Part shown: one piece after another, positions 10,320-23,100 of the stretch
How the letters are laid out: every line of letters begins with the position of its first letter
Position numbering within the stretch: position 1 is the first letter of the stretch
From: Allomyces arbusculus
Lineage: Eukaryota; Blastocladiomycota; Blastocladiomycetes; Blastocladiales; Blastocladiaceae
Direction of reading: 5' to 3'
Assembly: GCA_027604705.1 (NCBI GenBank)
Contig: JADHYV010000020.1
Location: 62,001 to 126,000, forward strand
DNA: 64,000 nt
The notes under the pieces: generated by a model
Database searches by the model: none
What the model saw: only the letters and a program-made list of their open reading frames with translations
Told to the model about the DNA's origin: nothing
Position numbers and translations under genes: made by a program

Positions 10320-13069
10320 ATGGCCGACGCAGTTCTCGAAGAAGTCTACGACCCCAATTATGATCCACTCGACAAGGGTATTGCTTGATAATCCCGCGCA
10401 AGTTCACTATGACTCAACCACAAACTGAATCATGGACGAACTGCAACCAGAAATCGAGGAATACGCTGAGTTTCTCGGCATGGACCTGGAAAAGGACCGC
10501 GAGCTGTTTTGGATAGCAAGAGAGGGCCTCAAGGCGCCGTTACCGGCAGAATGGAAGCCATGGTAACGCTTCCTTGAAATTGGGCCGTAGTTTTGGTGCC
10601 AACGCTCACAATAAGACGGTCTAGCCAAACCGAGTCGGGCGACGTCTACTATTTTAACTTCGAGACCAAGGAATCGATTTGGGACCACCCGTGCGACGAC
10701 TACTACCGCAACATGTACAAGGCCGAAAAGGAAAAGCTCACCGCCAAGTCGGAGTCCTCGACACCCGACGCCGGCGTGGGGGCGACTAGGCAGCAGACGC
10801 CCGAGGTACTGAGTGGTCGTTGATTTGCACCTGGCATCCTGTTATTTTTCTCGCTCTGACATGCGCGCGCGGTCTCCCCACAGGGTGGACGATCTCGCCG
10901 CGGCTCTCAACATTCTGAGCCCTCGCGTCCGGGCACCATGAGCAAGTCCAGCTCGGCCAAGTCGATCAGCAGCATTCTCCACAGCCGCGCGTCGTCGAAG
11001 AGCGGCTTCAAGGCTCTCGACCCGATCCCGACGACATCTCGCCCTCCGTCGCGCCACGGCGGCGACCTGCCCAAATCCCTGTCCAGCAGCAGTTTGCATT
11101 CACATTCCGGCAGCGTGCCCAAGGGCCATTTCAAGGTGGAGCCGATTTTACTCAAGTCGCGCATCGTCGAGGACGACCATCGCGACGCGCCGCCTTTGCT
11201 CCCGGCCTCGGCCGTGCACTCGCGGCAGGCGTCGGCTCAAATGTCGCGCGCAACGTCGGCCCATTCGTTACCTGCCCTGTCCATGCACTCGTCGCGGGCG
11301 CCGTCGGTCCACTCACTACACGCCGTGTCCGTACACTCGTCGCGCGCATCCTCGATTCGATCGTCGCACTCGGGCCTGATCCGGGGCGGCGAAACGGGCG
11401 CCGCACGGAGCCGACGCGGCTCAGCCGCCACCATGTCGCGTAGCAGCAGCCATGGGCAGCTCGAGCCCGTCATGGAGACGCCGGGTGGGATTCACGACGA
11501 AGGCGGCATCCGGGGGTTTTCGGCGCCATCATTGCCGTCGATGGGCTCGGCAGCTCTTGAAAGACGGCGCTCGGTGGATAGTGAAGATCACGGTCTGGGC
11601 GGCGGGCTCGTCACGAGCGCTCTGACGGCGCGCGTCGCCGAACTCGAGTCACTCCTCGAGTCCAAGGACCACGACATTGTCGAGCTCGAGGCCGCCATGG
11701 AACGATTGCGCGCGCAGGCTAAGATACAGGAGGAGATTATTGCCGACCGCCGCATCAAGCACGACCGCGAGATCCGGGATTTGCGCGAGCAGCTCGACAA
11801 GGAGCGCAAGCAGCATGCCGCTAAAGTCGCCGACCTCGACCAACAACTGCGCGACCAAGCAGCCCAAGTAGACGACTTGGTACAGGGCCACGACGTGCAC
11901 GAAAAGGCCATGAAGGATGCCCGCGCCGCACACCAAGCCGAGCTTGCACGGGCCCGACAAGATGTGGAGCGCGAGTACTGTTCGCAGCTCGACGAACTCA
12001 AGTCGCGAGTGGAAGCTTCAGCTGACTGCGCGCGCGAGACCAACGCACTGAAATCCGAAAATGGGCACCTCAAGGACCTGCTCGCGTCGCAGGAGCAAGA
12101 GCTGCACAACATTGCGCGCGTGATTGAAGAGTGGCGGACGCGCGCGACCGCGGCTGAGAAGCAGCTCCATGAGATCCAGTTGTCGCGGTCGACCGATCGT
12201 AGCGCCGTGGCGCTCGCCAAGCCGGTCCAGTCGCTCGCTCAAGTGCAGACGGACCCAGCACCAGCCATGAGTGCTGCTGATCTTGCCGTACAGGTTCCAT
12301 CAAACCACCCGTCGTCTGCCGACGAGTCCTGTCAATCGGAAAGTATGGCGGCCGAGTCGATGGCCGACCTGGACGAGCCGAACCGTGATCAGATCGCAGA
12401 TACACGGACCTCGACCAGTTCCGTCACACCCACCATCGACACGGCCGAGTCCGAGTCAAGAGCGACCAGCTCGCCGCAGTTGCTATCCGCCACGCCCGGG
12501 ATCGGTCGCCGCAAGCATCCTCGGCACACACAAGATGCGCCCGTCTTGCTCAAATCGACCCACCAAGGCGCACCTGAACCTACACTTCTTCCCTCGTCGT
12601 CGACGCGGCGTCGACCCCGGGAAGATGCACGGCCGGCCGGAGCGGCACGGTCACCGTCCTCCCGTACGCATCTCGCCCTGCCGCCGCTCGAGGTCAATGA
12701 CGAGCTGCACGAGGTGGAGCGCAACCTGCACACGCTCTTGCACAAGATCCATACCCGGCGAACGCAGTTCAACGCGTGGGCGTACGTACACTTTGTTCAA
12801 GGACGTTGCGCGCCCTGATGTGACTAACCTGCACTGGGTCGTACAGGGAAACGGGCTCCTTTGATCTTCCCGTCGCAGCGGGCTCAAGCGGCGCACCGGC
12901 ATCTTCTTCCTCGCAGCTTCACGGGGCCGGAAATTGGGTGCCGAGCACTCATGTGACGACGGGGCATCCGCTCGACTCAGTAGAGCGCACTTGTTACTTA
13001 ACAGAGCGCAAGATCCGCGAGCACACAACGTGGCTCAACAATCTTATGTCGACGATCGAGGACGCATAA
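10320..13069 (+). CDS. CEP164: CEP164-like distal-appendage protein with a WW domain
   Basis: Five exons: 10320-10377, 10451-10562, 10625-10805, 10884-12781 and 12847-13069, giving 823 residues. The first three join into the hallmark CEP164 N terminus: LEEVYDPNYDP, EYAEFLGMD, LFWIAREGLKAPLP, then the WW segment GDVYYFNFETKESIWDHPCD. In animals this region binds TTBK2 at the distal appendages of the basal body, where CEP164 starts ciliogenesis. A Ser/His/Arg-rich region (about residues 200-260) is followed by a long coiled coil (about 330-540) and a C-terminal helical segment. It is shorter than human CEP164 (about 1460 residues), mostly through a shorter coiled coil. The match beyond the N terminus is architectural only. 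Confidence 0.88.
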
Positions 13070-13188
13070 TAATACACCTACGTATGACAGCATGTATTTC
13101 GAGGCAACGCCGCAAAAAAGAACTCACGAAAACAGACCACCAAACCACAACTGGCGGCCAAAACCCCGCCGCACAACGCGACACCATC

Positions 13189-16100
13189 CTAGTCTGTTGC
13201 CTCGCGAATCAGCTTCAGGAACACTTCTTCAAGTGTTGTCTGCGACAACCCCCACGACTCGATGACCGCCTTGCCCTCGGGCCCCTCGAGCACTTTAACA
13301 AACGCCGGGATCTTGCTCGTAACAGAATTAGGCATGCGGTACATTAGCGACCCAGCCGAGTCGTCCTGCAACTCGGCCTCCGGGATCTCGCGCGCCACCA
13401 GGGCCTTGGCGCGCGCAATTTTTTCAGACGACGTGCACGTGAGCGCAACTTGGTACCCGGCGCCAAACTTGTTCTTGAGCCGGATGCCGGACCCGAGCGC
13501 ACGCATACGACCGCGCACCATGATGCCGATTTGGTCGCCGAGGATGTCGGCCTCATACATCGAATGGGCTGTGGGATGGGAGAGCGAACATGTGTCAGTG
13601 TCAAATTGCGCCACGACGTGGAGCGAGAGCAGGCGGTGGAGAACGTACTGGTCAAGACGACGATGCGACCCTTCTTGAACTCTTCGAGGAACGACCAGAC
13701 GTGGCGGCGATTGACCGGGTCCATGCCCGTCGTCTAGGAACGTCGGAGTAATGAGCGGGTGGGAAATAAATCATCGGCATCGGCATCGACCTCGAATGCA
13801 ATGAGCGTACCGGCTCGTCCAAGAACACAATGGCCGGGTCACCGATGGTCGAGATCACGACCGACAAGCGCCGCTTCATACCGCCCGAGAACGTCGACGA
13901 GTGATGGTCCTTGACCTTGGTCAGCTTGACGGCCTCGAGCCGCTCATCGGTCACCTTTTTGATCTCGGCGCGCGACAGGTTCTTGAGCCCGCCAAAGAGC
14001 TCAATGTGCTCGACCGGCGTCAGGCTGTCAAACAGGATATCGTGCTGTCGGAGGGCAAATTACGGTCAGCAAAGGTTGCCCTCGCGCCCACGACATCGTC
14101 AGGGAAATGCGCACCTGCGGGCAAATACCCATCTGTGAGCGGATCTTGTCCATGTTCTTGGTGACCGACGCGCCAAAGCAAATGGCGTCACCTGCTGTCG
14201 GCGGCGTAAGCCCACTCAGGCAGGACATGGTCGTCGACTACAGCGAGGACAGCGGTACGCCGGTTAGCTTGAGAATGGGTCTCGCAAATGGACCGACTGC
14301 GCAAATTGGACATACCTTGCCGGCACCGTTCTGGCCTGTTTCGCGAAATCGACAATGGGAAAGATGCGGTTGCTGTCAGCGTTGGCGATGAACAACTGTT
14401 GCCATGGAGAGAATCAACGAACCGAGCAGCGCAAACAGCTTGCCCTCCTCGAGCGTCAAGCACAGCGACCGCACGGCCACCTTGTCGAGCTTTGACGTGC
14501 CAAACCAGTTGTTACGGTAGACCTTGCGCAAGTTGCCGATGCGCATCGGGACGTGGAGGTCTAGTCAACGAAAGATCACAAGTCAATTATTCACCATTTC
14601 CCAACACACGCCAACGACCTGGTCACGTACCGCGATCAAACGCGCGCTTGCGCTCCTCGGCCACGTCCTCATCCTCGTCGAGCACGCGGAACTCTTCGCG
14701 GTCACCCAACGGCAAGTTGTTGTCGATGAATTCATTGAGCGCCGTCGACTCGTTTCCTCCAAAGCCCCAGTACGACGGGGTCAGGAAGAAATACGGCGCG
14801 TAACGCCGCCCGTACTCGTCGGGGATCACCTTGTCGAGATACCACGTGAGCAATGAGTAGACGCCGATATTCATCAGCATCAGGTAAAAGAACGTGGCTG
14901 GGACCGGCACATCGACTGCCGCGCCGTCGGACGAGTAGACGGGGAGCACGTTCGACGGCAGCTTGCGGTACAAGTCTCCCCACTGGAAGCCGGGTCCCTT
15001 GATCGTTGTGCCCGTCAAGACGTCGAATTTGCCCGTAGTCATGGCTGAGATGCTCATGAAGAGCAGGCCAAATCCGTAAAAAGGGAGAAACATCTGAAAT
15101 GGCGTTTTCTAGGTCAGTTCGGGGTGCAGCTGGTCGTTACCGCTGTCAACGACAGAGCCGAGCACGCACCAGGCCATAGTAGTAACCAATCGGCGTCGAC
15201 GGGTTATTGAACCAAATGAATCCGACGAAAGACGACGAGAAGACAAACTAGAGAGGGCGGAGGGGGAGGGGGCGTCAGAAAGTCCGGCCCTGCAACGACG
15301 AAGAACCCACCGCGAGAAAAAAAATCGATACGCACCGACTGGAAAAGCAGTCCGATGACGAAAATGAACATGCCGACGAGTACCGCGACTCGCGCGCGCC
15401 GGCAGAAGGTGGTGACGAAGAACCCAAACGAAATCATGGCCATGCCGTACACGAAGAAGAGCAGGAACATGACAGCAAAGTTGGAGTCGGTGAATACCGT
15501 GAACTTCAAGATCGGCCCGCCCATGATGCACGTCACGAGAGACGCAACGGCCACGAGCACGGACAAGTTGAGCCACTGGGATATCCAATAAACCGACGCC
15601 TTGAGGCCCATCGTCTCCATGGCATGCCGCAGCTTGAGCTCCTTTTCCGTAACAATGTTCTGCAGTCTATCACCAAGAGATTATCGAGCAATCAGTGGTC
15701 CACCTCAAGACTCGGATCAGCAAACAACAGACCGTTGGAACGTACACGCTGATGAAGATGACCATAACTGCGCAAAAGAAGAACATAGACCCGAGCTGCG
15801 AGACGAGCGTGTCCGGCACTGTGTCGGGTGCAATCGTGGGCCAGTCCTTGATTTGCACGTCCAAGTTGCCGGCCGTCAATTGCGTCGTCAGCGCCTGCTG
15901 CGGGTTGCTCACGGCATTGGGCGTCGCGGCAATGGCCAGCAGCGCCTCATCGAGACCGCGCTGCAGCGAGAGCAGCTGCACGTCATAAATGTCCGAGCCG
16001 TTGACCGTCTGCGACGTGTTATACCACAGCTGGTAACGCGCGTTGGGCAGGTCCGATTGGAAGGCGATGCCTGGAGTGTAGAGGCAAACAAACGGTCAGG

Positions 16101-16911
16101 ATTCAACGCCATCGCGCTCAGTGATCGTGCAAGAGCGATCGAACGGCGTACCAAACTGCGTCGAGTTGGGATTCTGGACGACGTAGTTGTAGATGAAGTC
16201 CGGGTTCGGCGCCGCGACGACACCCATTTGCTTGCTCGGCGGCGTGTTGTCTGCGCATTCCAGACAGATCATCATCAGTCCCAGGCCATGCTTCTCCACC
16301 CATTAATGAAGCCGCAGCGTACCCGACAGAGCCGGCGATTCGAGCGCGAGCTGCGCGCCCGTGCGCACCGCGTTCTTCTCGACAAACGTCTTCATGACCA
16401 GCTGTGTGCTGGGCGTGTCGGGCGTATACATGATCGTGATGCAAGGCGACGACGTCGTGATGCCCTGGCATGGCAAGACGCCCGTGAGCGGGTACGATTT
16501 CGGATGCGCCGTGCCCGACTTTTGCTTGACAACGTAGAGCCCCTGCAGTAGCGCGAGCAGCAGCGAAAAAATGATGGGGGCGATGACGGCTTGCGCGAGC
16601 GTCGCTTTCTTGGAACGCATCTGGACATCGTTGCAAGAATCCAATGTCAGCTCTCTAGTCCGTTCACGGCTGGCGTGGAGACGCGTGCGCTGCCGAGATG
16701 AACGACGCACCGTCAGCGTCCAGTTGCGCTTGAGCATGACGAGCATCTGGTTGAGGTACGGCGGCAAACCGCTCTTCTCGGGCTCGGTCAACTTGAGCGT
16801 CGATGTGCGCAAGTGCGCTGCGAGGTGATCGGCCGCGGCCGCGGCCAGAGTCGGCGACGTTGGACGTCGCGCCCCATGGTCCGGCGCGCTGGGCACGTCG
16901 GTGGCCGTCAT
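13189..16911 (-). CDS. Half-size ABCA-family transporter (copy 1)
   Basis: Thirteen exons from 16911 down to 13189 sum to 930 codons (929 residues). The 12 introns are 61-90 nt. The order is TMD then NBD. Membrane helix 1 follows RNWTLT and RSKKATLAQ; a large extracellular loop with Asn-glycosylation sites follows, then the helix bundle from about residue 320. The NBD has ALLGQNGAGKSTT (Walker A), GICPQHDIL (Q-loop), FSGGMKRRLS (signature), IVFLDEPTTGMD (Walker B) and LTTHSMYEAD (H-loop), and ends in LSQTTLEEVFL, typical of ABCA. The P-loop lies on a 20-nt microexon (14316-14335). ABCA proteins move lipids across membranes; the substrate here is unknown. The partner copy at 20194-24084 points the other way. 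Confidence 0.92.
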
Positions 16912-17515
16912 GGCAATGATGGGACAGGTTGTTGACGTGCGCTCGAGACGGCTGGCGGTGCCAATTTGGTGATGATTGTCGATACAATACTGCCAGAGCT
17001 TGCTGCTTGCCTTCTGCTGATCGTGCTGACCCTCTTTCGAGCCAACAGCGGGCGCGCGACCTTGGCCCGATTTATAGATGGCCTTGCCAGGTCGAGATGC
17101 GAGAAGAGGCGAGCTGGAACGGTTGGTGCCAGCACTTGGCAGCGGCAGGTGGTGGAGCTTGTGCAGCGCGCCGTGCCAAGGCAAACAGTACAGTGTCGTG
17201 ACCGCGGTGGTTAGGCCGGCGGATACGCGCACCGCCCTGGCCCCACACCCTCCTAACGCCCCTCCTAACGCCCTCCTAATATTGTAATCGGCCTGACGTC
17301 CGATCGATTTGCCGCGGCAAAAGTGATCGAAAATCGGGCCTTTAGAGAGAGTGAGAGTGGGAATGTGTGGCGCTACACGCTCGACCAAGAGGGCCAAGAA
17401 GGCCGGGAAATAGACACACCGTAACCCTTTCCGACAAACAGAGGACTGATGGCGCTACACCGATCGCGAATTTATGTGTATCCTCGCGGCACGATCGACA
17501 ATATCACATCAAAGC
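16912..17515. other. Intergenic region between ABCA copy 1 and TUG
   Basis: 604 bp holding the ABCA promoter and the TUG 3' end, both minus strand. A short direct repeat of CCTCCTAACGC-like units lies near 17249-17280. No gene was recognised. Confidence 0.35.
17071..17076 (-). promoter_or_regulatory. Candidate TATA box of ABCA copy 1
   Basis: On the minus strand the sequence reads CTATAAATC, about 160 bp upstream of the ATG at 16911. It is a good TATA match in an otherwise GC-rich stretch; function is inferred. Confidence 0.3.
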
Positions 17516-19364
17516 TTACTTCTTGCCCAGCTTCAACCATTTGGGCAGCTTCGGCCCGGACCCACTGCTGCCGAGCGACCCCAATGACGAGGACGGCGGG
17601 AGTGGCCGTGGGCGATCCTCATCACCCACAAACCCAGGCCCGACGCGACCACCCATCTCCTCGGGCTGGTCAACCGCCATGGGCTCATCCCCGGCCACGT
17701 CCACCACCTGCTGTGGCAACGCACGCGCAGCCTCCACCAGCTCAGCACTCAATATCTCGACCGTTTTGACCACCGCGACGCCATCCGCTTGCACCGTGCA
17801 ATGCACGACCCCCGCCGGTGCGAGCTCCGCGTCCCAAAACGACATGTCCTCATCGGCCGTCGGCAGCGTGAACGTGCGCGGTGCCGTCGTGAAGAGGCGC
17901 ACGATCGGGTTGCGCGCGAGCAGTGCCGGGTGCATGGCCGACCGCACCACGTCATAGACGTCGCCGACGCGTTCGGTCGACAGGAACACGGCCTGCAGCT
18001 GGTAGAGGTCCGGGAACCGCACGCGAATCAGCGTCTTGGGGTGCTTGCGCCGGCGCGCCTCGACTTCGCGGTCACGCATGGCCTTGGTCTTGAGCGGCGC
18101 GTTCTCGCGCTCTTGCCGGCGCCGGTCGCTGGCCTTGACCATCGCTTTGAGCTCGGTCGACGAGAGCTCAAAGAAGCTGTCGGGCAGCTGGACTACAGCG
18201 GTGCGGACGGATCAGATCGGATCAAATCAGATCAATCATCGCGGGTAGGGAAGGAAAAGAAGAGACGCACTGTTGAGCATCGAGTTTTCTGTGGGCGGCA
18301 AATACAGGGTCAAATCGCGGTCCAGCTCCACCAGCGCGTCATCGTGCTCGGCAACTGCTGCCGATGGCACGGGGGTCTGCGCGGAGGCTGAACCGGTTAC
18401 CGTTGCCGATGCGCGGGGCGGCTCGGGCGTACGTGGCGGTGCGGGAGCCGATGGCTGCGGTGCAGGTGCTGGCGTTGGGGCCGGCTGTGCGACAGTCGAA
18501 GAGGCAGTGGTGGGCCGCGAAGACGGGTCTGCTGCCGGTGTCGGTGTCGGTGTCACGGGTGCAGCCGCGCTCGGCTCGGGTGCTGGTGCCGCAGGTGCAT
18601 TCGACGCGACGGGTCGATCGAGCAGTGGCTCGACCTCGGCCAACGACTGACCCGAGTACTTGAACATGAGCCGGATCAGCACGTTGCCCTGCAACCCCAG
18701 CGAGGCCAAGGTCGTCGATTGCAGCGCTTCAATGGTGGTGATCTAGCCTCGTACGATCAAAGATTAGCATTCCATTCCGTGACCCCAAAAAAGTGCGCGC
18801 GGCAACACGACAGCGCACCTCCTTGTTGAGCACAAGCAGCGTCGGGATCATGTACTGATCATCGCCGATCGTGGCCTTGATCTTGTCGAGCAGCTTGGAG
18901 CTACCCTCCTTTGGGTGACCCGTCCGACGCGTCAGGTTGAGCGTGCCCTTGGACCGCTCCTCGACCTGGCGCAGCACCTCCCACAGCGTCGTGGACGCCG
19001 AGTAGCTGTCGACGGTACGCGCGCCGCCATCAAGCTGCAGGGCCACGGTCACGGGAGCGTTGGCGGCGCGTTGTGCGACCCGTGCACTGCGCGGGACGAG
19101 CTCGAGTTTGGCACCACTTGGCAGGTTTGCGAACCGGACCGAGAGCGACAAGTCGAGCGCCGCTGAGCCGGCACGCGCATTGGCGCGCTGCAGGCCCCAT
19201 GCGTCGGGATTACCGAGGCGCAGCGTAGCGACGGCCGTGGCCACGACTTCCTTGAGCGGCATGGCGGGCGTGGTTTTGACGGTCGCGCGCTTGCCGTCGG
19301 GCGTGGCGACGACGAGCGACGCGGACATGGTGGTGGCGGGTGCGATTGCAGGTGGGTTCGACAA
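17516..19364 (-). CDS. ASPSCR1: ASPSCR1/TUG-type UBX-domain p97 cofactor
   Basis: Three exons (19364-18819, 18742-18271, 18192-17516) give 564 residues; the second Met, at 19328, would give 552. The N terminus is a TUG ubiquitin-like domain (VVATPDGKRATVKTTP, then LDLSLSVRFANLP) with a second ubiquitin-like segment after it. A Pro/Ala/Thr-rich linker covers roughly residues 220-330. The C-terminal part has the conserved DSFFELSSTELKAM helix, then the UBX domain starting IRVRFPDLYQLQAVF. The last residues, LPKWLKLGKK, match the family's terminal KWLKL motif. In animals TUG binds and remodels p97/VCP hexamers and tethers storage vesicles at the Golgi; yeast Ubx4 is the counterpart. It lies between the two ABCA genes. 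Confidence 0.88.
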
Positions 19365-20193
19365 GTTGAGGCACGGCCAAGATATGTTGGAAGCGACAGC
19401 GAATAGTAACCGACGACGTTGTCGACAACGATGGGATGGCCAAGCAGCAAGTTGGCGACGCGAGCAAGATCACGTCACGGCATCGGTGACGTGGACGCCT
19501 GCCCGCGGCGCGGTCACCTGCTGGGCGAAAGGCCTGGCATTTTTGGAGCTAAGCGTTGCCAGGGCCGGCGGTCCGGCAGTTCCTCCACCACGCGGGCAAG
19601 TCGCAACCGTCGCGAGGCACGGTCATACCGGCCGCGGCCCATGGCCCGAGACCATGCTACTTTCGGGAAAACATGCCCAACTCCCTGCATTGCCGCCGCC
19701 AGCATCTGCGATTACAGTGGCGCGCGCGCAGCGCTCTTGATTGCGCCCTCTTGGCACCATCCTGCACTAACCTGTTCGTCGAGCTTGCCAAGGCCATTTT
19801 CTCGACGCGCACGCACGTACGGCAACAATATTGCCATGACGCGCTGCCGCTGCACGCGGGAAGGCCCTCTGATGCTCTCGCATCAAGTCGAGTTCATCAA
19901 TGTCGGCGGGCCCTGGCGCATATGTTTACCACGCACCGCCTTGGTCCTGCCCTGGCTTCCCGGTCCGGTGGGCAAAGGCCGCGGCAGTCTCTTGCGACGT
20001 TCGGTCGAATTACCGGTCCTCGCTGTGACGGTGGTCGCCATGGTCGAGTTTGACGTGCTCCATGCGCTCAGCCGTATCGCCGATGGCCGCCGGAGCGGCC
20101 AGTTAACGTTGCGGTTGCTGCCCAACAATACAAGTATCTAGGCGCACCCGGAGGCACCGAGAACCAAGCCGTGGACGCGATTCACACTCGATC
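19365..20193. other. Divergent intergenic region between TUG and ABCA copy 2
   Basis: 829 bp between two divergent genes. Several short open frames cross it, but none looks like protein or aligns with a splice model. No RNA gene or repeat was seen. Confidence 0.35.
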
Positions 20194-23100
20194 ATGCCCG
20201 TCAACGCGTCTGGCGGAGGCACTGGTGCTGCCTCAATTTCACGGCGCCCGTACACTGAGGTCAATGTTGGAACGCCGTCTTTCACGCCCAATCCCATCGC
20301 CTCAGGCAGCTCTGAGCTGCGCTCCTACCAAGTTCGCGCGCTGGTACGTTTCATTTGTGATCACGGACTTTCTCGACTTGCTCTCCCTGCTCGCGGCAAT
20401 CGTACACGATAAACGCTGCTCGAGCTTGCCCGGCTAACGTCAAGTCCCTTTTGCAAACGTGGATAGACGCGCAAGACTCTATCCTACCAAAAACGACAAC
20501 GGCTCATCAACTTTTGCTGCGTCTCCACATGCCCGCTCCTCATGGTTGCTCTCAGTGGCCTTCTTGGCATCGTCTTGACCAACTTGATCATGAACTCCAA
20601 CAACTCCAAGCAGTACCTCTACTGCTCGAATGCCGATGCCATGAACGCCACGACCAACCGGTGGTTGACCGATAACTTCCCGACCATCGACGGCTCGAAG
20701 ATTCCGGGCGCGATCGCCAACAAACCCGTATACCTGACCAACTTCTTGGCAGCGCCGATTGCCGGCAACGGCGAGGGTCCACGCATGCCTGGCGCACCCA
20801 TGGACTGTGTGCTCTGGACCGACAAGACCTACTCGACGACGCTCATCTACGAGCGCGACCCATTTGCCACCATGGACGCGCCGTTTTCCACCATGTTCAA
20901 CACGTCGACGGCGGATGGCAACCAGACGCGCGTCTTGGCGCGCTCCGACTCGACGTTCCACCCAGACCCCAAGTACGGGTGGCTCGGGGCCACGACGCCA
21001 ACGGAGCTCATCAACGTAACCAGCTTGCAGCAGTACCCGTGGGCACTGGTCGCAGAGCCGCAAGGCGTCGATCTCGGGTGGAAGAACCAGACGGCTCTTG
21101 TGCCACTAGATCCAGCTCGCGTCGCTGGCGCGAACCATTCTTTGGGCGCTGGTCCGTTTGCTTGCTTCGCGACTGAATTTTGTCTCTTCTTCTTGCTGAT
21201 GGCGCTGACACTTGACCACCTTGATAGATGGGTTCTTAGGCACGTTCCCCACCAAGTATTTTGTCTCGCTCGCCCGCAACAGCACGTCGAATCTCGGCGT
21301 GTCGGTCGCTGGTCTCCAACCCGTACCGTACTTTCAAAAGCTGCGCGGTGCTTCCGAAGACGCCGTCGACGACGCGCTGAAGGGGTACCTGCAGGCCGCG
21401 CTCCAGGGTCTCGCTGACGTTGACAAGAGCCCCATGATGTCGTCGCATTCTGCGCCCTCGGCCAAGCTCAGGCTCGCGGCCGACATGAACAACGTCGTGA
21501 AGACGATGCCGTGGGGCGCACTCGTCTACTCGAAGTTTGACCCTAAATCTGCCACGTTCAAGTATATTTTGCAGGTACCACGATCTGTTCGTCATTTTTG
21601 CCCCTCCAGTCGAACAACACTGACGAGGACACCTGACTCTAACGTCTCCACCAGGTTGGCACCGACGAGCGGCTCACGCAAGCATCATCATTCCCGGGGC
21701 AAGGATTTCGCCGGTTCGTCTTGAACGCTATGACGGCGAGCGCCGCGCTCAAGACGATCTTGCCGACCGGGTCGATCGTGCAAGGCCTGCGCGCGATGCC
21801 CGAGTACTTGTCGACGGCCATTGACTTGCCGCTCGGCTCGTTCATTGGCCGCATTCTCTACCCGTTTGGCGTGAGCTTCCTGCTCCCGATCTTTGTGATC
21901 ACGCTCGTGCGCGAAAAGGAGGACCGTATCCTCGTGTTTCTCACGCAGAACGGGCTCAAGCAATGGACCTACATGTTCGCGCACGCGGTTCATTTCCTCG
22001 TGCTGCACCTGATCGCGACCACGGTCTTCATCGCGACGGGCATCGCGTTCCAGCTCGAGCTGTTCACGCGCACGGCGGCGGGCGTCTACATTGTACTGTT
22101 CCTCGTGTGGGGCTTTGCGCAAATCGCCATGGCCTTCTTCTTGGCCGCGTTCTTCTCCAAGTCACGCAACGCCCTCGTTGTCACTTATCTCATCGTGCTG
22201 ATGAGCGTGATTACCAACACGGCGACCGACCAGTTGTTCTCGGGTACGGCGCCGTTCGTGTACCTGCTGTGGCCGAGCTTTTGCTTTTACCGGGCGCTCG
22301 CGCTCGTAAACACGGCGTCCTACTCCGCGAAGGCCGTCCCCTACTCGCTCGGCATGGTCGTGCCCGGCGACGAAGTTTTTGCTTGTCTCATGGTCCTTAT
22401 TCTCGACACGGCCATTTACCTGCTGCTCAGTTTCTACCTGGCGGCCGTTCTACCCTCCGAATTCGGTGTGCGTCGACCATGGCACTACCCGATCACATCG
22501 TTGTGGGCCAAGTTTTCGGGCGCCAAGCAGCTGCAGGCGCAGATTGACCGGCAGAACGTGCGTTCGTTTTTGCTCCAACTTCTGCTCGTTTCACTGCAAA
22601 GAAGTGGAAACTGACGTGAATCGTCCCCACCCGGTGATATAGTTTGTCGTCGCCGTCAACCAAGACGAGACGCAGTTCGAGGACGATGACGTGATTGCTG
22701 AGCGCGCGCGCGTCGACGCCAACCAGTTCCCGGCCGACGCGCCGCTTGTGATTCGTCATATGCGCAAAATTTACCCGGGCACCAGGAAGATTGCCGTCAA
22801 GGACGTGACCATGGCCGTGGAGCGCGACACGATTTTCGGATTACTTGGTGCGCACTTGTTACTGCGCTCGTCGCTTCCCACCTCTCCAAACCAATTTGGT
22901 TCTCTGACGTGGCTCGCGTTCGGGTAGGCCCCAACGGTGCCGGCAAGTCGACGCTGATTTCGATCTTGACGGGTCTCTACGAGCCGACCATGGGCGAGGC
23001 CAAGCTATCCGGGTTCGACGTGACCACGCAGCGCGAGCTCGTCTACCGGAACACGGGGATTTGCCCGCAGGTGCGTGTTTTTGCTCAACGGGTGAACTAT

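Noticed and set aside
15601-16551. Plus-strand 316-codon frame inside ABCA copy 1
   Set aside because: It is antisense to spliced exons that encode clear ABCA helices; the content is Arg/Val-rich with no motif.
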